DNA of 38,775 nt, taken from Microbacteriaceae bacterium. Lineage in GTDB: Bacteria > Actinomycetota > Actinomycetes > Actinomycetales > Microbacteriaceae. The DNA is taken from contig CANGDL010000014.1 of NCBI GenBank assembly GCA_947452675.1, positions 1 to 38,775 of the forward strand, written 5' to 3'. Below, piece after piece: positions 32,667 through 38,775 of this stretch. The notes below the pieces were generated by a model that worked only from the letters and a program-made list of their open reading frames with translations, searched no databases and was not told where the DNA came from. Made by a program: the position numbers and the translations under genes. Positions within the stretch are counted from its first letter, which is position 1. Each line of letters starts with the position of its first letter.

Positions 32667-32695
32667 AGAATCACACATGGGTTTCAGTCTGTCAA
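32667..32695 (-). promoter_or_regulatory. Housekeeping-type promoter of the defence operon
   Basis: On the minus strand TTGACA (32690-32695), 17 bases, then GATTCT (32667-32672). The -35 box is perfect and the -10 weak. It lies about 70 bases before the AIPR-like start. It implies constitutive expression, as needed for a modification system. Confidence 0.45.
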
Positions 32696-32777
32696 GTTAA
32701 TGTGCAATATTCTTTTGAGGTGTGTCCTTACCTTCGTTCTTTATGGGGGCGGATTGACGCAAAGGAAGAGAGTGCTC

Positions 32778-33257
32778 ATGCAAACCGATCTAGCGGATGC
32801 TTATTCAAGCTCAAAAGTTACCGTTTGGGATGGCGAGACCACGATCACTGCGCGTGGGCATCAGGGCTCTCGCTGGGGTAATCAGCCAGACTTGGTTGGT
32901 ACGCTCGGAGTTTCCGAACTTTATGTGATCACTGCCTGGAATCCGAGGAGTGAGCTCTCGTCGGCAGAAGCCAACAATCAGTCAAATGGAAATCTTCTCC
33001 GTGACCTCCAAGCGTTGGGGCTTCAAGTTTGCAGGGCAGAGGGTGCGAGCGTCGACGGTACTTGGGCCGAGGCCTCATTTGCCGTTCCGGTAGGCGACGA
33101 CGAAGACTCGACTGCGATTCAAGAGCAAGTTCACAAACTCGCCATCAAATACCAGCAGAATGCTTATTTCAAGTTGACCAGCGAGACCTTTGAAGTATTC
33201 GGCGCGATCTTTACAGGCCTTCACATATCACTAGATATCGAAATATCGATGCGCTAG
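32778..33257 (+). CDS. DUF3293 family protein
   Basis: The 159-residue protein matches the DUF3293 pattern: an ITAWNPRS block (51-58), then a run with Asn/Gln and LLRDLQALG, WAEASFAV about residue 105, and QNAYFKL near 134. The function of the family is unknown. ATG 32778 is chosen because GGAAGAGAG lies upstream; the frame is open for 26 more codons but those look non-coding. It is divergent from the defence operon and may share its control region, though nothing links the functions. Confidence 0.8.
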   Translation: MQTDLADAYSSSKVTVWDGETTITARGHQGSRWGNQPDLVGTLGVSELYVITAWNPRSELSSAEANNQSNGNLLRDLQALGLQVCRAEGASVDGTWAEASFAVPVGDDEDSTAIQEQVHKLAIKYQQNAYFKLTSETFEVFGAIFTGLHISLDIEISMR

Positions 33258-33318
33258 CTGGGCCAATTTGCGCTTCAACGACGAGGTTTATACTTTTCAC
33301 TAATAGCTAGGGGGAGCT

Positions 33319-34446
33319 TTGGAAACTTGCGATAAATGCGGACGCCTTTACTCGGGTGAGTACTGCGCAAATTGCCACGTAGACACAGATAACTATTCGC
33401 GAGATTTCCCGAATGTCACCTGGGATGAAGTTCGCGACCACCTCGTTAAACGCCTATTGATAGACGACGAATCCATCCTTCATGGCGAAGAGGAGTATTT
33501 TTGGTGGCCGGCGTTCCTATGCCAACACGTATACAAAGAAGACGAAGGTCGTTTCAACGACGAAAGCCCCGACAATTGGATGCAAATCGTTGCAGAGACC
33601 GAAGTAGGGCGAATGAGCGAGGAACTTGGTCTAGCTCTTGCCGACGAAGTGAATAGTGAATTTGTTCATGGTGCGGCAATCTATGACGAGGGTGCGCTGA
33701 CACTCCGAACTTCCTTCGCATTCAACCCACTCAATCGCGCCCTGCTGAAGATTTTTCACGAACAAATACTCGCCCAGGCAACCTTGGCACACGAATTCGC
33801 GATCAAGTGGGTCGAGATTGAAGGTATTGAGTTTTCCCATTCAAACCACCCAGAGAGTGGCCCGAGGGACAACCCTGATGACCTTCTAGGTGTTTTTTGG
33901 GGTGACACATACTCGGGCGGCGAAATTATGCCCGACTTCTCGCAAGCCCTCGCGGAGGCTCGAGCGGTAATTCCCCAACTCATGGCCAATCAGGGCTGGG
34001 CGCCAGGTTTCTCCAACGATGAAGTTAACTTCTTCCTGAAAGGCAACGCCTCCGTTGGCATGGGAGTTCGGCCAAGTGACCCCGAAAATGCAAAATATGG
34101 GCCAGGTATTTTCGTGTATGCCAATGACATGGGCTACCAGATGCCACTTGGCCCCCAAGAGACGAACACACTCAACTTTGTGAGTTCAGAGCTCGGAAGG
34201 GCATCACAATTCGGAGCTTTTTTGAGTAAGAACTACATTGGCGAGCTCGGGCCTCGCATGACTGCATTTATCCCATATGGGCCACTGGCCGAAGATCGAT
34301 TCAATCCGCTAAACATGGCAATCACAATCACAAATTTTGCGGCCCATGTATCCAAATGCTGTATGGGCACGTTCTGGCTCCTAGATGAAAAGGTTTCAAC
34401 CGAACCAACTGAATCCGCGGGCGATCAACTAGGTAATCGGAGTTAG
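33319..34446 (+). CDS. Zinc-ribbon protein coupled to a Pif1-type helicase
   Basis: The 375-residue protein starts at a TTG (33319) behind AGGGGGAG. A four-cysteine zinc ribbon opens it (C4, C7, C16, C19). The rest is acidic and aromatic with no motif I recognise; it has blocks WDEVRDHLVKRLL, SEEL, and a late NPLNMAITITNFAAHV. The Pif1-type helicase gene starts 4 bases after its stop, so the two form an operon. It may guide or load the helicase. Confidence 0.7.
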   Translation: METCDKCGRLYSGEYCANCHVDTDNYSRDFPNVTWDEVRDHLVKRLLIDDESILHGEEEYFWWPAFLCQHVYKEDEGRFNDESPDNWMQIVAETEVGRMSEELGLALADEVNSEFVHGAAIYDEGALTLRTSFAFNPLNRALLKIFHEQILAQATLAHEFAIKWVEIEGIEFSHSNHPESGPRDNPDDLLGVFWGDTYSGGEIMPDFSQALAEARAVIPQLMANQGWAPGFSNDEVNFFLKGNASVGMGVRPSDPENAKYGPGIFVYANDMGYQMPLGPQETNTLNFVSSELGRASQFGAFLSKNYIGELGPRMTAFIPYGPLAEDRFNPLNMAITITNFAAHVSKCCMGTFWLLDEKVSTEPTESAGDQLGNRS

Positions 34447-34450
34447 TAGC

Positions 34451-36514
34451 GTGGCTAAAAAAGGCGGCCCTAAAAAGCATCAAAAGTTGAAGTCGCTTCC
34501 TAAATATCTGACTCGAGATGAGCGCACTGCCCAACAAAGAGCACAGTGGGTCCGCATGAAAAGGCGCGAGGCGAGGCTATCCCTAGATGACATCTCATCG
34601 GGCATCTTTCCCTTCGATAGGAAACCCGAGAATATAAGCATGGAGCAGTACGAAGCCTTTCTCACAATAGAGGCGTCAGATAAACCAACATTCATCACCG
34701 GAAACGCTGGGACGGGCAAATCAACCCTTCTTCGTTTCTTTGTTTCAAACACGCTGCATAAAGGGAAGTTAGTTGTTGGAGCGCCGACCGGACCAGCAGC
34801 ATTAAATGTCGGAGGGAGCACTCTGCACCGAATTGTCGGTTTAACAGTCTCCAAATGGCCACTTCGCCCCAAGGAGGCTGGCTCTCGTCTTGGTGGGTAT
34901 AACCCGACACTTCGAAAGACTTTACTAAAGAATCTAGAGTTGCTTGTAATAGATGAAGTCTCGATGGTTAGAGCCGACGTGATGGATGCAATCGATAGAG
35001 CACTGCGAAATGCCAAGGATAGCGATTCGCCGTTTGGCGGAATCAAGGTAGTCATGTTTGGCGACCCCTACCAGCTTCCTCCAGTAGTGACACAAACCTG
35101 GACTATCTCAGATGCTGGTCGGGACTACGAGTCACCTTTCTTTTTCAGCGCTCATGTGTTTAGTAATATTCAGACGGTAAATTTTCTTCTCGAGGAAACC
35201 CATAGGCAAGCTGAACCAGGTTTCATCAGAGCGTTGAATAACATTCGCAAGGGCGATGAGACTGGGGAGGACTTCAATCTACTCAATAGCCGCGTCGATT
35301 CGAATGCCCCCGAAGATGCCCTCAGGCTTTTCTCTAAGAATGATGCGGTCGACAGGCATAATCAACTCAAATTGAGTCAACTTGCTACCGAAAGTGCAGT
35401 GTTCTTAGCTTCGCGATCTGGCTCTTTTCTGGGTTTTGAAGGGAAGCCGAGACCAGAGGGCCCAACGGCTGACGTGCTCACCTTAAAAGTCGGAGCAAAG
35501 GTGATGTTCATAAAAAACGATGACCAGAATAATGCAGTCGATGCTGACGGATTGCCGGTTCTCCGCTGGGCGAATGGAACTCTAGGGACCGTCGCATCGC
35601 TTAGTCGCTCCGGCGAGGTAAAAGTTACTTATGTGGATTCAGCTGGAAGAGCCCGGACAGATTCCATAGAAAAATCTACTTGGCTAGAGCAAAAACCCGT
35701 TGTGACGTCATACAAGAGCGCCAATGGCGACATTCGAACTCAGATTGAACAAGAGATCGTAGGTAGTTTCACTCAAGTTCCCCTCAAGCTTTCATGGGCG
35801 GCGACGATTCACAAAGCCCAGGGGGCTACTTATGACGCAGTGTCGGTCAATTTTGGTTCGGGCACGTTCGCATCTGGGCAGGCGTATGTTGCTCTGAGCC
35901 GGGTTCGAACACTAGCGGGCCTCTACCTGGAGAAACGCTTTACGCCTGACCAACTGGTTCCAGTTGATTCGAGTGTCAAGGAGTTTATGAACCCCCAACG
36001 CTTTAGAACCTGGCACCAGCAGCAATATCGAGAGAGCATCAGGGCATCGCAGGAGAAGATAGCCCAAAAGGTGCATCTCGAACTGAAATCTCAAGAAAAG
36101 AGCACGAGAATCGAAACGTCGCTGACCCTAGTTGCTAAAGGATATTCGATCCCGGCAGCTGTTCTCGCAAAATTACTGGCAGTAACGAAACCGGATACGT
36201 CGTGGATTGAGGCTGCAGAAAAGGAAGAGATCGAAAGACTATGCGATTTAGCAGAGGAGTCGCGCTTGGCAATTTCCAGAAAACCTTTGACGGGGGCAGC
36301 GGCTCAACAGCGAATGAAAGATGCGATAACGATACTTTCTGCAGGCAGCATGCTGTATTCGGTTTTTATGCCAAAACTAGATCTTTACACTAAAGGTGAT
36401 TTTGAGAAGCGAAACTACGCAGAAAAACTTGCCTTCTTCGACGCGTTGCTGGATGGAGGGCAACTCGAGGATTTGCGAAAATTTTACAAATCCGTGATTA
36501 CATTCGAGAAGTAG
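34451..36514 (+). CDS. Pif1-type SF1 helicase
   Basis: This 687-residue protein has the full Pif1/RecD-like set: Walker A GNAGTGKST (84-92), Walker B LLVIDEVSM (164-172), GDPYQLPPV (204-212), and late TIHKAQGATYD and QAYVALSRVR. The start is a GTG at 34451. Residues 1-60 are basic (KKGGPKKHQKLKS) and may bind nucleic acid. The C-terminal 180 residues are helical and unknown. Pif1 enzymes unwind DNA 5'-3' and resolve G-quadruplex or R-loop structures. Some bacterial Pif1-type genes are accessory and associated with defence islands; the local coupling with an unknown zinc-ribbon protein supports that reading. Confidence 0.9.
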   Translation: MAKKGGPKKHQKLKSLPKYLTRDERTAQQRAQWVRMKRREARLSLDDISSGIFPFDRKPENISMEQYEAFLTIEASDKPTFITGNAGTGKSTLLRFFVSNTLHKGKLVVGAPTGPAALNVGGSTLHRIVGLTVSKWPLRPKEAGSRLGGYNPTLRKTLLKNLELLVIDEVSMVRADVMDAIDRALRNAKDSDSPFGGIKVVMFGDPYQLPPVVTQTWTISDAGRDYESPFFFSAHVFSNIQTVNFLLEETHRQAEPGFIRALNNIRKGDETGEDFNLLNSRVDSNAPEDALRLFSKNDAVDRHNQLKLSQLATESAVFLASRSGSFLGFEGKPRPEGPTADVLTLKVGAKVMFIKNDDQNNAVDADGLPVLRWANGTLGTVASLSRSGEVKVTYVDSAGRARTDSIEKSTWLEQKPVVTSYKSANGDIRTQIEQEIVGSFTQVPLKLSWAATIHKAQGATYDAVSVNFGSGTFASGQAYVALSRVRTLAGLYLEKRFTPDQLVPVDSSVKEFMNPQRFRTWHQQQYRESIRASQEKIAQKVHLELKSQEKSTRIETSLTLVAKGYSIPAAVLAKLLAVTKPDTSWIEAAEKEEIERLCDLAEESRLAISRKPLTGAAAQQRMKDAITILSAGSMLYSVFMPKLDLYTKGDFEKRNYAEKLAFFDALLDGGQLEDLRKFYKSVITFEK

Positions 36515-36603
36515 GCTTCAAGAGGTTGACGTGGTTCTAGAGTCTGCGGGTTTCGAGTAATTATTTTTGATTCGACCCATCTATTCGATCAATTGCGGCA
36601 CCG

Positions 36604-36687
36604 ACGATTCGCCCACCAATCGGGAGCATGCTGCTCTTGTTATGCGTCGCCTAGACCGGGAGCCCGGACAGCGATTGGTTGGAATCG
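36604..36687. repeat. Branched inverted-repeat structure
   Basis: The arms CGATTC/GAATCG (36604-36609, 36682-36687) and ACCAATCG/CGATTGGT (36615-36622, 36672-36679) enclose two small hairpins: GAGCA/TGCTC at 36624-36636 and CCGGG/CCCGG at 36656-36667. The whole can fold as a three-way junction on either strand. It lies in the gap after the Pif1 gene. It may be a small RNA, a bidirectional processing signal or a recombination site; no T-tract makes it a simple terminator. Confidence 0.5.
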
Positions 36688-36708
36688 CCCAGGGTCTGCA
36701 TTTTCAGA

Positions 36709-37260
36709 TCATTCGATCAATCGAATCGTGACAAGTAGATCGGCACCTTCGAGATGAATCCAAGCGCTATCTCCCGTGTGCAGATCACGAAGCGCAGTCC
36801 CAATAGGCCCGTAGATGGGTGTCATGATTACGCCTCTGATCGGGGGTATTTTGCTGGTGCGAAAACCAGGGGTCAAAAAGAACTGTCTTACTTTTTGGTG
36901 TGCATCGACAGTGTGGACGCGTGAACCTTCTTCTACGACCTGTCGTTGGCCTGGGCAGCTTTGGTTTGGCAGGTTATCTCGGATGTAGCCGAGTATTCGG
37001 CTGTCTTTTACTTCTGCAGGGTTTGCAGAGTCCGCCTCTGCGCAAAGCAATCGCAACTCATCCATGTTTCGGGCAAGGTTTCCTATTTTCACGTCACCTG
37101 CTAGCGAAGAAATCACTGGGTCTTGGCCGGCTTCAATGGCTTCGGTGAGGCGAATCAAGACAGTGAGCAAGTCGCTATCAGAAAAGCAGTAATTCTCTTC
37201 CTGAACTCTTGCGAGATGAATTATTCTTCCGGCAGCCCGAAACGGTCTTGAACTTGACAA
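36709..37260 (-). CDS. Uncharacterised 183-residue protein
   Basis: I do not recognise the family. The start is a TTG at 37260 preceded by AGGGGGC. It is soluble, with no catalytic motif; a helical first half (DLLTVLIRLTEAIEAGQDP) leads into a strand-rich end (IPPIRGVIMTPIYGPIG, then WIHLEGADLLVTIRLIE). It lies alone, converging on the branched repeat and the Pif1 gene, and ends close to the repeat. The upstream side faces the truncated purL copy. Confidence 0.55.
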   Translation of the reverse strand: MSSSRPFRAAGRIIHLARVQEENYCFSDSDLLTVLIRLTEAIEAGQDPVISSLAGDVKIGNLARNMDELRLLCAEADSANPAEVKDSRILGYIRDNLPNQSCPGQRQVVEEGSRVHTVDAHQKVRQFFLTPGFRTSKIPPIRGVIMTPIYGPIGTALRDLHTGDSAWIHLEGADLLVTIRLIE

Positions 37261-37389
37261 ACTGCCCCCTAAAATGTTGCCAAGAGTCTACAACTACTTA
37301 GAACCTTATTGCCAGCGTTGATCCTCGACCTATGCAGAAGCCCCCCCAATCATTGAGGCTGAGATGGTTTCTAAGACTCACCGAAGTAC

Positions 37390-37548
37390 TTAGCCAGACA
37401 ACTCAGCCAAAGTTCCCTTGAGCGCAGCACCTCGCTCACCCAGGTTCCAGCTCGCGATGTCTTGAATTTCTAGGTGGTCTGAGTTGTTGGTGACGCCGAT
37501 GCGAAGCACTTGAATTCCGCAGGCTTCGCATAGGCCGACTAACTGCAC
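37390..37548 (-). pseudogene. purL: Truncated second copy of the purL 3' end
   Basis: Read on the minus strand, this segment encodes 52 in-frame residues (VQLVGLCEACGIQVLRIGVT ... GTLAELSG, then TAA). They correspond residue by residue to the last residues of the genuine PurL (VKFVGLCEARGIPVLRIGVT ...). About 18 of roughly 150 compared bases differ (counted by eye), many at third positions, so it is a related strain's purL end or an old duplicate. Similarity stops abruptly at 37548, while about 30 bases beyond the stop still resemble the sequence after purL. There is no start and no upstream domain. Confidence 0.85.
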
Positions 37549-37644
37549 TTATCTTCACTAGAAATGGACCCAATACGGCTGTTATGCTCGTGATTTCGTC
37601 CCTTGCTCTAGTATTAGAAAAACTTTGGAGAATGGTGGGGCAAG

Positions 37645-38049
37645 ATGTTTGACGAAAACGCTTATTTGCTAGGTCTATTTAGGCTCGTGGGCGGGGGATT
37701 GGAAGTTGGCTTCGACTTGCAAAGCGACATGGCCTTTATCGAATGGGGAGGTCTGCGAGCAACATACGGAACTCTTGTTCCATCGGACGAGACAACAATG
37801 GTCTTGTCGCTCGATTTACATGTGGCAAACTTCCCGCAGATGACTGTCGACTTATTAGGAGTGGCTGCAGGTCAAAGGCCCCAAGCGATAGGGGCGTTGC
37901 GCTTGGAGAGCCTAGAAGACGGGTCAGTCGATCTCACACTTTACACCGACCAGGTGCTCACACTAAAGACGGACGAAGACACGCGACTATTGGCTTCGAT
38001 GCTTGGTTTCCTAGAGGATTCGCTCGAGAATCTGGTTCTACCAAAATGA
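37645..38049 (+). CDS. Uncharacterised 134-residue protein between the purL copies
   Basis: I do not recognise the family. The ATG at 37645 follows GGTGGGG. It is a soluble, acidic protein of alternating strands (LEVGFDLQSDMAFIEW; ATYGTLVPS; LRLESLEDGSVDLTLYTDQVLTL), so a beta-sheet fold is likely. It lies alone between the truncated and genuine purL 3' ends, in the region that would be inserted material if the duplication is an att-like repeat. The gene has a bidirectional terminator behind it. Confidence 0.6.
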   Translation: MFDENAYLLGLFRLVGGGLEVGFDLQSDMAFIEWGGLRATYGTLVPSDETTMVLSLDLHVANFPQMTVDLLGVAAGQRPQAIGALRLESLEDGSVDLTLYTDQVLTLKTDEDTRLLASMLGFLEDSLENLVLPK

Positions 38050-38093
38050 TTCGAATGCTTCATGATTGTGCCAGATAAGGCTGAAGTATAACG

Positions 38094-38127
38094 AAAACCA
38101 GCCAAGCCCTAAGGCTTGGCTGGTTTT
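38094..38127. terminator. Bidirectional terminator
   Basis: A perfect 15-bp stem (AAAACCAGCCAAGCC and its complement) has a four-base loop and is flanked by A and T runs on the two sides. It separates the plus-strand 134-residue gene from the minus-strand purL. Confidence 0.85.
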
Positions 38128-38160
38128 ATAAGTTTTGCTACGACTGGCGTGGCGTCACTT

Positions 38161-38212
38161 GGCGCTTCGCCCGAAACTGAGATAACTTCTCAGTCTCTTT
38201 GGGCGCAACGCC
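38161..38212 (-). terminator. Imperfect hairpin directly after purL
   Basis: GGCG/CGCC and CGCCC/GGGCG stack around an inner ACTGAG/CTCAGT hairpin. It starts at the purL stop. A decayed version follows the truncated copy at about 37358-37390. It may be a transcript-end stabiliser; no clear T-tract. Confidence 0.45.
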
Positions 38213-38775
38213 TAGTTTGCAAACAACTCAGCCAAAGTTCCCTTGTGTGCAGCACCTAGGTCGCCAAGGTTCCAGTTTGCGATGTCCTGAATTTCTAGGT
38301 GGCCTGAGTTGTCGGTGACACCGATGCGGAGCACTGGAATTCCGCGGGCTTCGCAGAGGCCGACGAACTTCACGTCATCCTCGCGACCAACAGAAACGAG
38401 TACGCGACCGGTTGACTCTGAGAACAGTGCAGCGGTGCGGTCAACGCCATCGCGTTCGCAGATCTCACCAAGCCAGATGCGGGCACCCATGCCAAAGCGA
38501 AGTGAACACTCGACGACAGCCTGAGCCAAACCGGCCTCAGATAGGTCATGAGCCGAGGCGATTAGACCCTGCTCGCTACCGGCGGCGATTGCCTCGGCAA
38601 GCTGCTTCTCGAACTTCAAGTCAACCACTGGTGGGCGACCACCCAGGTGGCCGTGGATTACCTCTGACCAAACTGAGCCATCGAGTTCATCCTTGGTGAC
38701 ACCAAGAAGGTAGATGTTGTGACCCTCGTCTTGCCAACCCGATGGAATGCGTCGAGCAACGTCGTCGATCACGCC
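38212..38775 (-). CDS. purL: Phosphoribosylformylglycinamidine synthase subunit PurL (3' part)
   Basis: The frame runs from the right edge to TAG at 38212-38214 and gives about 187 C-terminal residues. They match the end of the second AIRS-type catalytic half of PurL, with GVTKDELDGSVW, GGRPPVVD, SAHDLSEAGLAQAVVE and ALFSESTGRVLV. PurL makes FGAM from FGAR, ATP and glutamine-derived ammonia in purine synthesis, with PurQ and PurS. A downstream-truncated second copy of its last 52 residues lies at 37390-37548. Confidence 0.95.
   Translation of the reverse strand, partial: GVIDDVARRIPSGWQDEGHNIYLLGVTKDELDGSVWSEVIHGHLGGRPPVVDLKFEKQLAEAIAAGSEQGLIASAHDLSEAGLAQAVVECSLRFGMGARIWLGEICERDGVDRTAALFSESTGRVLVSVGREDDVKFVGLCEARGIPVLRIGVTDNSGHLEIQDIANWNLGDLGAAHKGTLAELFAN

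Noticed and set aside
32690-32711. PafBC-type promoter for the DUF3293 gene
   Set aside because: TGTCAAGT and AATATT are at the right spacing, but the AAA and the T1 are missing, and the same bases form the TTGACA box of the opposite operon.
36515-36708. tRNA or tRNA fragment as an integration site
   Set aside because: The branched repeat has no acceptor, D or T-arm consensus (no GGTTCGANTCC).

Overview
The window looks like the chromosome of a free-living actinobacterium with moderate GC, most plausibly a Microbacteriaceae relative (inference). The signs are GTG and TTG starts with G-rich Shine-Dalgarno sequences, an NrtR/ARPP-1/vWA/macrodomain cluster of the kind known in actinobacteria, a SAM-I/IV-type riboswitch, and a set of promoters matching the actinobacterial PafBC (RecA-independent DNA-damage) consensus. 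The right edge is the 3' part of purL. No tRNA, rRNA, CRISPR array, insertion sequence, integrase or transposase was found.

Layout. 1-0.8 kb: the tail of a membrane protein and a voltage-gated-type potassium channel. 0.8-6.7 kb: four related secreted proteins sharing Cys-containing domains and mostly a C-terminal CPAG(Y/F)K tail, followed by a zinc-ribbon/TM2 protein. 6.7-15 kb: uncharacterised genes, a TM0106-type RecB-like nuclease behind a highly structured leader, a NYN-domain protein, an N-formylglutamate amidohydrolase-like gene behind a SAM-I/IV-like riboswitch, and a coupled pair of unknown genes. 15-21.4 kb: a TPR protein, an NrtR-type regulator with a degenerate Nudix box, and the operon ARPP-1, vWA, two small proteins and a macrodomain. 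21.5-24.5 kb: a coiled-coil PD-(D/E)XK protein, an unknown protein and a HEPN(Swt1)-like protein. 24.5-32.6 kb, minus strand: a probable DNA-modification defence operon made of an AIPR/DGQHR-like protein, a PLD-SNF2 helicase and an Eco57I-type adenine methylase. 32.8-36.5 kb: a DUF3293 protein, then a zinc-ribbon protein coupled to a Pif1-type helicase. 36.5-38.8 kb: a branched inverted-repeat structure, two orphan genes, a truncated second copy of the purL 3' end, and the genuine purL 3' end.

How it works together. Seven sites between 6.7 and 21.5 kb all read AAATGTC, complete an eight-base upstream element, leave exactly 8 bases and end in a hexamer with A at position 2 and T at position 6. 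This is the published PafBC-type promoter (TTGTCRGTG-N8-TAnnnT). They stand before an unknown gene, the TM0106 nuclease operon, the NYN gene, the TPR gene, ARPP-1, the 167-residue gene with the macrodomain, and the coiled-coil nuclease. The simplest reading is that nucleic-acid-processing genes and an ADP-ribose-linked module are switched on together by DNA damage. The minus-strand operon at 24.5-32.6 kb is a separate candidate phage-defence system. The duplicated purL 3' end suggests that the purL flank has been an insertion site. All functional statements rest on motif reading by eye; no database search was run.
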